A DNA stretch of 64,000 bases. Origin: Augochlora pura. Lineage: Eukaryota; Arthropoda; Insecta; Hymenoptera; Halictidae. Made by a program: the position numbers and the translations under genes. The stretch spans positions 11,780,001 to 11,844,000 of the forward strand of contig NC_135782.1 of assembly GCF_028453695.1 (NCBI RefSeq). Reading direction: 5' to 3'. Shown one piece after another: positions 24,718 through 36,547 of this stretch (its first letter is position 1; each line of letters starts with the position of its first letter). A model generated the notes under the pieces. That model searched no databases, was not told the origin of the DNA, and saw only the letters and a list, made by a program, of their open reading frames with translations.

Positions 24718-24978
24718 GAGGAGGTATGTAAATACAAAGGTGCCTTCTGGTCGCGTGAGGACTATACTACACATGTATGCAACAAAATACGATCAGAAAT
24801 ACCAGTAGATAAACTAATTAAACAAAGTGAGACCAAGAAGTATTTTAAAAATGCGGTGAATCGATATCGACGAATAGAAAATTTAATTTCCTTTCATAAG
24901 ATTGACGCGCGTTACTTTTATGATAATGTAGAAAAATATATAGATATGCGAGTGTCCTAATACTTTTGAAGTGGAGTA
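24718..24978 (+). pseudogene. Tc1/mariner-like transposase C-terminal fragment with right terminus
   Basis: A frame without ATG is open from 24718 to TAA 24958-24960 (80 codons). It reads FWSREDYTTHVCNKIRSEIP, then LIKQSETKKYFKNAVNRYRR, ending MRVS. The upstream stretch in another frame reads AAIKRRYVN, similar to the (W)G-x-(I/L)KRR-V phrase that follows the last catalytic residue in Tc1-type transposases. The stop lies inside GTGTCCTAATACTTTTGAAG (24952-24971), a typical Tc1-like terminal repeat that ends at TA 24977-24978. A transposase ending within a few bases of the right terminus is normal in this superfamily. No catalytic triad is preserved, and the family call is tentative. Confidence 0.4.
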
Positions 24979-25189
24979 TCCATACTATGATATTATAAAT
25001 GAATAATAAATAAGTCTTGTAAAGTAAAGAAGAGTGCAATTATTTACGGGATGCAAACATTGGAAAATGTAAATGTTTGTGAATATTAACACTTTGCGAT
25101 TGTACAGAATTTTATAGATAGGTGTAATGCTGGGCGGAATTAATTTTCGTTGAAATTCTTTTTTCAAATCTTAAGCTAAAATGCTGAAA

Positions 25190-25415
25190 GTAGAAGCACA
25201 GAATTTTTATGCTAGGTTACAACTCATTCTGGTGGATGTTACCAATAATGTCTACTTTTACATAAAATTAAAACATATTATTGTGTTATGTTAGGGTTAT
25301 ATTCTATTCAAGGTTATATTTACACAATAATATGTTTTAATTTTATGTAAAAGTAGACATTATTGGTAACATCCACCAGAATGAGTTAAAACCTAATATA
25401 AAACTGTGCTTCTAC
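25190..25415. repeat. Long hairpin with a perfect 66-bp stem
   Basis: 25221-25286 is the exact reverse complement of 25322-25387 (66 of 66) around a 35-base loop. The pairing continues imperfectly outward to GTAGAAGCACAG (25190-25201) and CTGTGCTTCTAC (25404-25415), giving arms of about 97 bp. It could be a young foldback MITE or a hairpin-RNA source. No coding capacity is seen. The perfect inner arms beside diverged outer arms suggest recent origin, gene conversion or constraint. Confidence 0.9.
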
Positions 25416-25569
25416 GCGTAAGGTTAATTCGAACAGCCAGGAATTCGATATGGACAGTCAAATTACGTTTGAAACCGCAAATTATCGAAATCCAGAAATT
25501 CCAATCCATTTTCTAAAATTCTGATTTTACACGATCAGCATGACATCAGCATTATGTGAAAAAAAATAC

Positions 25570-27100
25570 AGTGGCGCCCGAAATGAATCAAGTTACATAA
25601 AATTGTGCAGATCTAAACGTGTTCGACCGACGACGGGTGTCTGCTAAATATTCAATCAGCGAACGATTCATGCAACGATTGGCTTACACCGTAACTAATC
25701 TGATCGGGAAAACATCCTTTACGATAGAAGCAGAAAATAAAACATGAGCAGGCTATGCGTACGCAAGGAACGATAATGTGATTATAATTAGTATCTTATT
25801 TATGATCTCGAGTTGAAGCTAGTGCATGTTCCATTTCATTTATAAGCACCGAAAAAGGTTAAAAAACTGTACATATTACAATGAAGCAAATAACAAATTG
25901 TTTACATTGTTTATAAACCAATATTAGCTTCGGCAGTACATATATTAATATTGGTTTACTTATAAAAAGAATAAAATGAATTAATTCTAAAAAAGGTATA
26001 AAATAAAAACTTAAGAAATTATAATAAAATAAAGTTAATGCTTTCGATGACAAAATACAATATTTTATTTTATTTTAAGGAGGTTTACTATACTGAAAAA
26101 TATACATTTGAGTGAGGTGTAACTTGACTGTGTATTCGTTCACGGTTTCTTTTTTTATGCCTTTTGGTACATGACTTAGTGCTTTAATAGAATGTAGAAC
26201 TGTAATTAGAAAAATATCTAAGTAAAACGTGCGATTCTATTTTAATGTTATAAACTAATATCCCTTTCTATAATTTCGAATGACTGCTTGATATAAATAT
26301 ATTGATAAGTTTTATCCTTTGTTTAATATTAACAATTTTCTTTAAGAAATATATTTAAAGCGTGAATTATATGTATCGATGGTATGAATTTTAAAAAGTG
26401 GTTTGATTAGTTTAAAAATGGATGAGTCTGTAGTAATAATGTATGTTATTTTTACAAAAGTGGTCGTAAGACCCTTTTTAAAAATTTAATTTGACACTAT
26501 TTTTACCATAGTCGTAAAAAATCGTTCTAAAATTTTAATCTCAAATTATCTTAAAATTAATTTCTTTTTATCAATTGTTTCTTCAACTTTTCTTGGCACA
26601 ATTATACAATTAATTCGATGAAAGTAGTGTGTACATATACAAAAGATCGGTACAAATAGTGTTGGACGAGAAGAATTTCGTTGCGGTAGATGTAAACAAC
26701 TGATTGAAATGATGGAATAAATGTGCAAGAGATTATGATGAAAAATAGATAGGTCCTGAAATTATTACGATCAATAATATTAAAATAACTATCGCTTTCC
26801 ACCTAACCCTTCTAATAATTCTTTAATTAAGATATAATGAGTCGCAGAAAGACATGCGCATAAGAACAAGATTCTTTACATATTTTCATTTTTATATCAT
26901 ACTATTCAAAACTTTTACATATACATATTTCCAAAATTTTATCTGGTAGTTGATTTTCACAGAATTGTCCTCCCCTTCCCTTATTGCGTACGTAACAGAA
27001 ATGGCATCAATAGTAACCCCTCCGTTAATGTTGTACTTGACTTGTTATAAGCCACTTAACATTATTACCAATATTTTTGTAAAGAAAAGTAGAAAGATCA
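25570..27100. other. AT-rich sequence with one Tc1-like end
   Basis: TACAGTGGCGCCCGAAATGA at 25568-25587 resembles a Tc1/mariner terminus but has no partner. Otherwise AT-rich with no gene recognised. Confidence 0.3.
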
Positions 27101-27464
27101 GTCTTTCTTAATGCTTTTAGAGTAGTTAGAATCAACATTATTTTCACAAAAATAGTAATAAGGCACCTTTCGAAATTTAATTCAATTTAATGTGATTTTT
27201 ACCTTGTAGAACTAATTTAAAATTATTTTCTAAGTTCAATCATTTTTTTTCCAATGATGCCAGCAATATTCCTTCAATTAACTTTTTCACTTTTCCAATA
27301 TTGATTATAAAATTAACTGTAATTAATAAAAAGATGCAAAGGTGAGCATATATAAAAAATCTTTTCAATCATTTTCTAATAAACTAGTCAGTCTGATTTT
27401 TCAAAAAACTTAAGTCATCTGGCACAATTATTAAAAAGTTATTACATATGTATATGTATGTATT
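27100..27464. repeat. Degenerate Tc1/mariner-like MITE
   Basis: TCATCTGGCACAATTATTAAAAAGTTATT (27414-27442) is the counterpart of the TAGGTACAATT-GAAAAAAGTTATTCC block at 5.36 kb. Ends not resolvable. Confidence 0.4.
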
Positions 27465-27722
27465 TTAGACCCTATTTGGTGTAATACTTTATATACAAGA
27501 ATTCGACACTTTATCGAAATTCAGGAATAAATATTTACTATTTTATTTAAAAAATTAAGATGAAGTTTATATTAATATAATAAAAAAAAAAGCAAACCAA
27601 CATAAAATTGATTAGAATAGTATATGTCTCCCTAGAAGCTATGCAACTTCTATCTAAATCATTTTCTCATACAACAAATAGTTTGTTATTTGAGGTCGTG
27701 ATATTTCGAGACTCGCCCTGTA
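27465..27722. repeat. Interspersed repeat family A, copy 2
   Basis: Aligns with 3150-3410, including GATTAGAATAGTATATGTCT, and ends in CTCGCCCTGTA at 27722, the same end type as the MITE at 4221-4564. Confidence 0.5.
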
Positions 27723-27849
27723 GATGTATTTCCCTTTTTATATGCTCGTTACTGTAAGTATAAAGAAAAGATCGGTAAAAATAGCATTAAAGTAACGGTT
27801 TCATGTAATAAGTAATTTTTTAAGCTCAGCCGAACACAGCATTGCGAAA

Positions 27850-28250
27850 TTTTCGTGACATTAAAAATTCTTGGTATTCGTTTAAGGTGTGGTGGAAAAA
27901 AAAAGAACGATATGATTCCACGGACGATTAATTGTGACACTTCGTGCCAGACGTCGTACTTCGCCGCTTTATGCAACCCGTTTCTTGGTAGAGATTGGTT
28001 GGACCGGTCCAATTCGGTCTCGGCTCGGTATCGACGCCGGTGTGCCGAAATTACCAAACTTTCTCGGTGGAGTTCACCAGCATTAACCCATTTATGCTTG
28101 CGACTACAAGCACGGAATGGAACTGTTATCGATAATTAAATGTATTAAAACGCACGCTGCGACGTCGGCGCTCTTTATAATTTAGCACCATGCAGCCGCC
28201 ATTATGCGCGGGTCGTTTCATTTTTAATCGTTACACGCGAAATATCGATC
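27850..28250. other. GC-richer island, no convincing gene
   Basis: Open frames of 94 (plus) and 102 codons (minus) overlap here; neither has recognisable motifs. A regulatory role is possible but unproven. Confidence 0.3.
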
Positions 28251-28775
28251 ATAATCATCCATCATTTACTACATAATAAACTCTGTAAATGTTATTTTCG
28301 ATGATCTATTTCACTGTAATACGTCCGGTAGAAAGTAGGGTGCAATCAATTTATACGTTTTCATAATTTATTTTTTTCGGTAGTCGCGTAGAAATTATTA
28401 GGAAACGCTCATTAGTTAATTAGTTGATCTTACAAAATATCTGAAAAGAATATTATCAGAGATTTGTAATAACTTGGATAAACTTAATCATCTTCTTGCT
28501 CCCTTAAATAATTTTAATATGCTGGAGTCAATGCATCGGCATTTTTGATTTCTTTTTATCTGTTCCCTATGTTACATTTCTTCTACTCAGTTTTGTCATA
28601 AATGCATAAAATATGTAGTCTAGTTGTGGTTTTATTTTTTTATGTTCTCATTAAAAAGTCACCGGTAATTCGTTACTGTATTGTTAGGTGTTAATGTAGA
28701 CTCGTCTGTAGTCTGTGAATAGAAAATAATTCAAACCATTTCTAGTCTGGCAATATCGTACAAGGCACTTTTAAC
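28251..28775. other. AT-rich sequence, nothing recognised
   Basis: No repeat ends, arrays or exons were seen. Confidence 0.4.
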
Positions 28776-29410
28776 CTCTTCAGGGATGAATTTTTATAGT
28801 AGGTAACAATTTATTTAATTTTTTCTTTTTTTATTTATCATCCATTTCATTTCATTCGACGAGGTTCTTTGATATTGCTGAGATTCTTAACCTGAAGTGC
28901 GGGTGCTGAAGTGCACATGTAATGTCAGTAAAACAGCTCGTTTACCAATGTAATTGAAGGGATAAAATAACGATTTGTGGATGCATCCTTTTAACAAACA
29001 TGTAGTTTAAATGTTTTCATACTCGTTAGGTCACCCTAGGGAAAGTGATTAAACGTAGAAAATAATTTTGAAATGAAGCAGAAAAAAGTGAGATTTTACC
29101 ACTTGCAACCCCTTTGATGGAAGTAGGGTGCAAGTAAAGTTTTTAAAGGCGTCCTTAGATTCTTATAGTCAAAATGATGTTAAATTGAAATTTCAGAAGT
29201 TGACTTTGAACCCTTTTGGCAAAAATCATGTTGTATTAAATTTTCAAAAGGTGTCAGTTGATTATTTTATACGTTTCGACCACTTTGGTAAAACTGTTGT
29301 ACGAATTATAATTTTAAAAGGTGACTTTTAGCAACTCTGGTGAAAATAATTTCGAATTAAAATTTTAAAAAGCGTCTCTTGACGTCTTTGGTAAAAATAG
29401 TGTCAGTCAT
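28776..29410. repeat. Composite TTAA repeat with about 50-bp internal units, copy 1
   Basis: It begins TTAACCTCTTCAGGGATGA, has the marker GTCACCCTAGGGAAAGTGAT at 29031, and then an array whose units begin with TTTTAAAAGG(T/C)G-like sequence at 29141, 29191, 29241, 29312 and 29363. Each unit contains a (C/T)TTTGGTAAAAAT-like core. The same architecture recurs at 35303-35950 and 49780-50035. Confidence 0.65.
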
Positions 29411-29419
29411 CCTTTTTCT

Positions 29420-29940
29420 TCTTACACACGTGGAATCGTTGAACTGTGGAAAAGAACAGCACGCTGCTACGTACATTACCATCCGGTACACGTGCGTATG
29501 GTGTAACAAGATCTTGCAAACCAAGACCTGGTTGGAGCATGTATCAGGAACAATATTGTCTCGTAAAGAAAAGAGTCGACTAACTGATCCGGCGTGCGAA
29601 GTGGTCCATGATCGCTTGCCCGTTGGGCAAGATACGGTGTGCGAGAAAGATAAAGAAAGAAGGAAAGAGGAAAGGGCAGAACGAGGGTGAAACAGTTCGC
29701 AGGGACCATGGTGCAGACGAAGAGGAGGCAGACTATGGAATCTGCATAATGTGCAGTAATATTAAGCGACCTCGGCCCGACTAGATGACGCTGGTCAAGC
29801 GGATTCGTCGGCAAACTCTCGGCATATACAGGGTGTCTCGCGTAACTTTCGACTACTGCACAAATTTTTAGATACGTCCATTGGCTCATCCGGGAGATTC
29901 TACAGTTTCTCGCCTCTTTGTGGAGACATCTTGACAATAG
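29420..29940. other. GC-richer segment with a TACAGGGTGTC repeat end
   Basis: TACAGGGTGTCTCGCGTAAC starts at 29827 and resembles the MITE ends at 4564 and 61853; no right partner is visible. A 153-codon minus-strand frame crosses this end and shows no domain, so it is not called a gene. Confidence 0.35.
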
Positions 29941-31290
29941 TTTAGTTTAGCAAATAATAAAATGCTTTTACAAAAGAAAACTCGTGAGATGGCGAAAGGT
30001 CGTCGGACATAATCCTTGGACCTATCCCATGAAAATCGCTCAAAAAGTAGAATCAAATTATTTTGCTAAAAATTGTCATTAAACTTTATAGATCGCAATA
30101 TACGATCTTGTTACTGATTTATGCATTTAAACACTCTTTCGTAGTCATTTAATTGTTTAAATAACTTGAACCTTATCGAAGAAAATTGTTGCTTCATGAA
30201 TATCTCGTTCGCCAATATTAATAACTTATCCAAATACTTGGAATTTGAAAAAATATGTCAGGGCGCCACAATACGTATCGGTAACTTCGATCATCAAATT
30301 TTCTTTGACGCTGTACAGTGACCGCTCCATAATTATCCATTTTCAAGACTCTAATAGCTCGACGGATGTTTCCAGGAAGCAAAGAGGCTATCGCACACAT
30401 GCTGTCTCGATTGACCGTTTGTTTGCTTCCTCGCTGCAACCATATGTGTATAGGGTGGGATACTAAATTTGATCGAATTCAATTGCCGTTCCTATTATCA
30501 AAAATTAAAAATCTACTTGTCTTCGAAAAGTTATAGATTAACTAGCGAAGTGCGGTATCCTTTGCTGGAGTCATTTCTGAGTCATTTCAGACTTTAGAAC
30601 CGTAGACTAAGGGATAAACGAAAGAAGAAATCGAGAGATAAATGTTAAATAAACTTTCGAGCAGATGCCATCTCTTTTTTTTAAATTATTTCCAATTTAT
30701 TTGAAAAAATATTTCATACGAAATTTTTTCTATTTCGAGAAGAACATAATCCAGTGACGCTATTTTATTCGTAACTGCATACTTGAAGGACGCATGATGG
30801 ACATGATTATTTTTTTCAACTGAAACATATAATTTTGCACGCACGACACGGTGTTCTCCGAAATAAAAATATAATAACCTATGTATGTTAAAAAACTTTG
30901 GAAAATACTTAAATTTGAATTGCATGTTTCATCCAAACAAAATATGTTAAAAATATATCCATGAAATGAATTCTGACTGCAATAGGAAATTAAACTTTTA
31001 ATAGGAGCCTTTTAATTACAGTACTGTTAAACATTTAAATTTTCCCGAAAACAATTTAAATTGTAATTAAAAAGAGGTAGTCTAATCAATCCAAGATCGC
31101 GCTTACTGTTTTTATGTCATAAATCATGCTCTAAAGGTAGAACATAATACAACGGAACTGTTATGTATTGTAATCAGGTAGGCTGTAAATGTACGACGTA
31201 TTCAATCCCACGTTCGATCCTGCACTTTTTAAATCGCAGAAAACTTTGAAAAGTAGAAGTCGAATCGAATCTTACGAATCCTGATCGGAG
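29941..31290. other. AT-rich sequence, nothing firm
   Basis: A 73-codon minus-strand frame at 30218-30439 has protein-like stretches but also a 73-codon shadow on the other strand; not supported. Confidence 0.35.
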
Positions 31291-32040
31291 ACTCTCGATC
31301 GGATCGTGTGTGTACTATACAGTCGATCCAAATACTTATGAACGATATTACACGTATGTTGTACCCCTTGAAACTTTCTTCCTCCCTTCTTCTCTAGATT
31401 CCTTCTGGCAGTTCCCAGTTTCTCTACCTCTCTGCCTCGCTGTTTCGTATACTTGTTTTCTTTATTGGATCGATCGCCGGCAGCATCTTCTGGCGCGTCG
31501 TCGTTCGTTTCGAAGCTGACGAGTCACCGTCGAATATAAGGGGCCGCAGGGATCGGCGGGGTTATGAAGCAGTCCTTAAAAAATCGAACGATTACGAAGC
31601 TTGCATAAGCGATTGAATTTAATGCGCGCGCGCGCGAATCGGACACACGGGCCGACGCGATTACGTAAGCAGCTTCGAAAATTGCTTTTTTCCTGTTCCC
31701 CCGTTCCTAACAGTACTCTTCCTTTTCGTCGTTTTGCGATATGCGTTCAGACGGTCCGCGTCGAATCGTCCTTTTGCGCTCTCGCCACGACGATCATCCT
31801 CGTTACATGTTTCCCTTTCCCCCTCGGTCGCGCTATCAGCGCGCTGCGCCACGCCGCGCTGCGCCGGCGACCTTTTCCATTCGAGCGCGGACCGGTATTT
31901 CGCTCGTTTTCGTCTTATTTTTCTCTCACCTTTGCTCCGTGCAAATTTCGTTTGCCGCGAGCTGTTCTGTTTCCAGCTTTCGTCTGTTGGTCGCGAACCT
32001 CGGATTTTGGTAGAGCTTGAATCCTTGTACGAGCACTGTC
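31290..32040. other. CpG- and GC-rich island, candidate promoter or regulatory segment
   Basis: This is the most GC-rich stretch of the window, with GCGCGCGCGCGCGA near 31624 and many CpG. ATATAAGG near 31534 resembles a TATA element. Several frames are open at once on both strands (up to 139 codons), which reflects composition and not coding. It ends at a T-run of about 17 (32046-32062). Function is not shown. Confidence 0.35.
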
Positions 32041-32239
32041 CTTGTTTTTTTTTTTTTTTTTTAATTAATTGGTTTTAGCTTCTGTAAGGAGATTATTCTT
32101 CAAATTCAATCTTTATACTTATGTACTGCGAGTATGTACTGTTTCACGCTATTTCACGTTATATTTGTAGCTGTCATTCTTTCAGGAATGAATATAAAAT
32201 CCAACAAACCACCGCAGGGAGCTTTTGCGAGTATCACAT

Positions 32240-32538
32240 TATATGATAACGAGCCCTGCCTATTTTGAGCAGTTTCAAAAGGCAGCACATGCATTACGAT
32301 TTTTGTAAATTAAATACAGGAAAGTATTTTCATCACTAAGATACCTACTTGGTAGTAATGATATTATGATAATAAATATATAATTCCATTTAAAAAATAA
32401 AGTTGACCTTCGACATATGAAGGATGATATGATACTTTCACCTGAAAACCATTCAAATATTGTTTGGACGCCTTTGTTGATATCATCAACAGTATCAAAG
32501 ATGTCTGATTGGATCGATTTAGATGAGTCCCCCTGTAT
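32240..32538. repeat. Interspersed repeat related to family A
   Basis: Contains CCATTTAAAAAATAAAGTTGACCTTC (as in families at 3.2 and 27.5 kb) and ends TCCCCCTGTATA at about 32538. The left limit is uncertain. Confidence 0.4.
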
Positions 32539-32749
32539 AATCTACTTTATGAAACACGTTACCACTAATAGTTTCATAGTTAATGCGATCACATTAAAAT
32601 AACTAAATAATTTATAATTTTGCTTCGACTAAAATGACTGAAACAGCAGGAAAGTAGTATTGTTAATATTGTAAAACCATTTCTTAATAATTGAAGTTTA
32701 AAAATACTTTAGCATTGCCAATAAAGAATTTGAAATTCGTTCATTGACA

Positions 32750-33270
32750 ATGGTATGCGCGCCGCGTTCACGATCCAAGGAATCGATAGAACCCGAAACG
32801 AGCCGACATCGGTAGATGTCGAATCAAACGAGTCCCCACTCGAAAAAAACGAGAGAAAAGAGGCGAAGGAACGCGAAGGTACGCGAAACGGGCCACAATA
32901 TTTTATGCAAGCCCGTCAATCAATTTTTTTTGTTCTGGTCAGAACGCTTCTTTCGGACCGATGGCCGAGGCACCGAAGAAAGTGGCCTGGAAAAAAAGGT
33001 TGTAAAAGGCATCGGCTGTTCATGAAACGGGATGGGAAGAAGCGGTGGACGAGGAAAGGAGTTAAAGTATAATCCACGTTTCCCCGACACGCAGTGAGTT
33101 TGCATAACGAAAGGACAATCCATGTCCTCTTGATGCTTATCCACTTATGAAGCTCCGTATCGTGCACGCTTCTTGTGGTCGGACTTTTAGCAGATTTCCT
33201 TTTTCAGCCGCTTCTTCAGCGGCGGAACCCGTAACCCAACACCCGAGTTTTGTGTTCGAGACAACGTAGG
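32750..33270. other. GC-richer island, no convincing gene
   Basis: A 105-codon plus-strand frame (32755-33072) is highly basic and overlaps equally long frames on the other strand. No domain recognised. Confidence 0.3.
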
Positions 33271-33383
33271 CACCGGTCGTCTTCATATTATACAACACAA
33301 ATTAACGGTTCGTAATATTTCTCGGGATCAGCTGAATATCTGTTTTCATTCTTTCAGTTGGCATATATTCACTGATTTTATGT

Positions 33384-33796
33384 ACAGTCGGTAACGAAAA
33401 TATTGGGACACCTTTTAAAATGGTGTAACTTCTTTTCAAACTGGACTGCACGAAAGTTGTAAAATATAGCACGGAAGTTGTAAATACTTTTGACATTCTC
33501 GAACAATTAATCCGAGAAATCTCCTTATAACGTTTGCAACTTAACTTTGTATGAATCAATTTCGAAGATATAAAATGCATTTTTTAAATTTTCGTTATAG
33601 GCTCAGATAAAAGAATTACAAAATGAGAGTTATTTTCTTTTGTGAATCGAAACGGCAAAATTTAAAAAGAGCAGCCTAGCTAGAGTCTAGTCGATTGGTC
33701 CCTCTATCATATAAAAAAAAGTCAAATTGTTTAGGTCAGTTCTAAAAAAGTTATTCCGTTTTAAAAGCTGTTCCAATATTTTCGTTCCTGACCGTA
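33384..33796. mobile_element. Tc1/mariner-type MITE with about 38-bp terminal repeats
   Basis: The left end TACAGTCGGTAACGAAAATA at 33384 continues ...TTGGGACACCTTTTAAAA. It pairs with the right end 33759-33796, whose outside-in reading starts TACGGTCAGGAACGAAAATA, with few mismatches. Both ends abut TA, the Tc1/mariner target duplication. Interior phrases (ATAGGCTCAGATAAAAG, AAAAAGTTATTCCGTTTT) recur in degenerate copies at about 5.0, 6.6, 15.9, 19.8, 21.4 and 27.2 kb. No transposase remains. Confidence 0.8.
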
Positions 33797-35298
33797 GGTT
33801 TTGCATAGTTCATAAGTCACTCTAAAAGTATCTGCACACTGTATTGCCGAATTCTGCCAAATTGTTCACACATGAACCGTTACAATTTCAAAAAAGTATG
33901 TTGCATAACAATAAATCCGTTTATAGTTTGAAGCTTTTATTTACGCTACGCATCGTTCAGTTTCTCGTAATATACTTTTGTTTTGATGTTTGATAACATG
34001 CAATGTGTCCCAGAATTATTGGCGCACATTTTAAGACACAGTAACGTTTTCAAAAGTGAACTAGATCACTTGATTTCTTTTAGACAATACAAATACTAGT
34101 TTACACAACAATGACTAAAATATTCTTTTATAATTTTGCTATTACTTTGAATAATAGAAGAAATAAAAAACACATTTTGTTTTGCTTTTTTCTTGTTTTG
34201 TACGAATAAGATTTTATTTAAATAAGAATTGATTCGTACAGAAATTCATACGGAATTTCATAGATGTATATAATTTCATATATATATATATATTTAAATA
34301 AGTAGAATGAAATAAAATAGTGATTTAGTTTATGATAAATTGACATCATTTTATGTGCTTCTAACCACATATAATTCTAACCACATATAAGTTTGTGCTT
34401 AATTCCCACTTAACAATTTGTCCTGCAAAACATTATAGGAGTATGTACATTTGATATCTAAATAATAATATCTTAATTTCAGTTCGAAATTTGTAAAAAA
34501 AACAGGAGAAAGTGTAATATTAATTTGACAAAAAGAACATAATTCGACAAACAAAAGTAGAGGCACGTTGCAAAAGTGAATTGAAGCATGTTAAAATATT
34601 CATATTGATTCATTTAATGACATTATTATCCATTGTTTTTGTCAGTGAAATACAAACATAAATTATGGAATGGTGATAATTAATACCGTATCGACAACCT
34701 GTTTGTTATACTAGTAATATATTTAATTTAGTTTTATATTCATTACAACATTTAACAGCGCATTTCGAAATGACAGGACGTCACACTTCGAAATTAATTT
34801 TAGCATAAATTCGTTATTAATTTGTATTAACAGAGATTCAAATACGTTAAACGAAAATATTAACACGTATGCTTACGCTTTGAGGTCACGGTTTGTATAC
34901 GTATGAGTTCAATTACGCTGCCGAATTACCGAAAACTGTATTATCGAGTGCCAAGGAATAACAACTTAAAATTATTTTTTACGTGCTCCTGTGTTTAATC
35001 TTGTTACCAGCATAAAGTGAATAGCGATTGAGAATTTGAGATGTATGTTAAGTTATTGAAGTTCAAAAAGTCTTCTGTCGTTTCATTAACTTAGTCATCA
35101 CCACAATTAACGAGCTTAAAAACCATAGTACAATTTTTTCTGAGTCAAACCATGTAATTATTCCACGAATATTTTGAGGAAGTATTAAATGTAACAGGTA
35201 CTTTTTTGCAAAATAAGGCATTTATACTGACCAATTTATCGTAAATGAAATATGCAGTAAAAGTAACAATGCATTAATATTTTGTTATTTTTCATGTA
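33797..35298. other. AT-rich sequence, nothing recognised
   Basis: A TA microsatellite lies at 34277-34293 and CTAACCACATATAA is repeated in tandem near 34361-34390. No gene. Confidence 0.4.
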
Positions 35299-35302
35299 TT
35301 AA

Positions 35303-35536
35303 TCCTTTGCACTCGATTGACGACTTTGAGTCGCCATAAAAATTGTTGTACCATGTTTCGCTGAATTTAGTTATATTTAAAAAAATTATTAGTTACATTA
35401 CATTAGTTATACTACATCGGTTATATTACTTTAGCTGTATTAAACAAAAAATGCAGCAAGTAATTTGAAGTGGAAATATTATAGTACAGAAAAACTGTCT
35501 TATATTTTGAGTTAAAACAGTCTCAAGTGGACAGAA
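35303..35536. mobile_element. TTAA-type (piggyBac-like) MITE
   Basis: TTAA then TCCTTTGCACTCGA (35303-35316) on the left, TCAAGTGGACAGAA (35523-35536) then TTAA on the right; the ends match in inverted orientation at 10 of 14 positions. The left end is nearly the same as the terminus CCCTTTGCACTCCG of the piggyBac relic at 53478. There is no coding capacity. Confidence 0.55.
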
Positions 35537-35639
35537 TTAATATTAAAATCTCGAGTTAAACAGTAAAAACACAATTTTCTACGATCTTTAGCATGTGCAT
35601 GCTTTTAACAAATTAATTTTAAATCATTATAGGCAAAGT

Positions 35640-35950
35640 CGAAATGTCAGTCTAGGAAAGACGATTAAACATGGAAAATAATTCTGAATTATGAAAAGAT
35701 GTCTGCTGACCCCTTGGATAAGAATAGCATTGAACTAAAATCTGAAAGAAGTGCCTATTGAGCACAGTAAAAATAATGTTGAGTTAAAATTTTAAATGAC
35801 GTCCATTAGACACTTTCGATACAGACTACATTAAAATTTGTGATAATATCTTGTTACTTCTTTAAAAAAAAGTAATATTAAATCAAAAGGAAAGGTGATT
35901 TTTGAAGCTACTGGCAAAAATAGTGTCAGTTAAAAGTTAAAAATAAAACT
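35640..35950. repeat. Composite repeat with about 50-bp units, copy 2
   Basis: The marker GTCTAGGAAAGACGATTAAAC-like sequence (35649) is followed by units starting at about 35686, 35738, 35787 and 35833, and ends near GGCAAAAATAGTGTCAGTTA, which is also the end of the 29.4-kb copy. Confidence 0.6.
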
Positions 35951-36540
35951 AATAAGAAAACTGTTTCACGGTGACTTAACAAAACAATGCGTAACAATAA
36001 TATTTTCGAAGAATATGCATAGAACTGAAAAAATCAAAAAAATAGTACGCGGTCAAAATGACTTTAGCATGAAAGATTGTGGTGTGTATCAGAACTTGGA
36101 AAGATGATCAAATCTCATGAATAGGCTAATTTACGGTTAACGTGGTGTGAGAAAGGTCGTTCATGCCTATCGCTAGAGCAGACGAAGTTCGACGTATCAC
36201 TATAATCGAACCGCCTGACACGTCGATTGCTATATTCTGCCGGCAGAGACTGCGGATCCCCACAAAAGAAAGCACGTTGCGTGTTACACACGCAAATTGC
36301 TTCGTACGTGCAGCGGTTCGTTCGTGTTGGTGATTGATCGATCGGTAATCGCGCGGTAAATACGAGCTTCGGGCGTCGATCTCACCATCGATACCCTCGA
36401 ACGTTATTACTTAACGCCGTGCTCAGATTCACGCACTGCGGCGAACCTTTTTGCTTTTACAGGCTTTCGATCGAGATGAGGAAGTAATTATGCGCAGACT
36501 TCATTTATTTGTTCCTTTTTACCGTGCTTTACTTTCTTTT
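35951..36540. other. AT-rich then GC-richer (36120-36540) sequence
   Basis: GC rises in 36120-36540 with CpG and ATCGATCGAT strings but no supported exon. A regulatory role is possible but unproven. Confidence 0.3.
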
Positions 36541-36547
36541 TAAAACA

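Noticed and set aside
25568..25590. TGGCGCCCGAAATG resembling a retroelement primer-binding site
   Set aside because: No LTR lies directly upstream; a Tc1-like terminus is the simpler reading.
29379..29690. Signal-peptide-like plus-strand frame
   Set aside because: Begins at TTG inside the 50-bp repeat array, has no splice support and no recognisable mature domain.
29476..29937. 153-codon minus-strand open frame
   Set aside because: Crosses a TACAGGGTGTC transposon end, has no domain, and the opposite strand is open over much of the same DNA.
30218..30439. 73-codon minus-strand frame with protein-like phrases
   Set aside because: A 73-codon frame is open on the other strand too, and no motif or splice context was found.
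31206..31235. tRNA B-box-like string (CACGTTCGATCCTGC)
   Set aside because: No A box at the right distance and no cloverleaf could be drawn.
31601..32020. 139-codon plus-strand frame and overlapping frames in the GC-rich island
   Set aside because: Frames of similar length are open in several phases on both strands, a composition effect.
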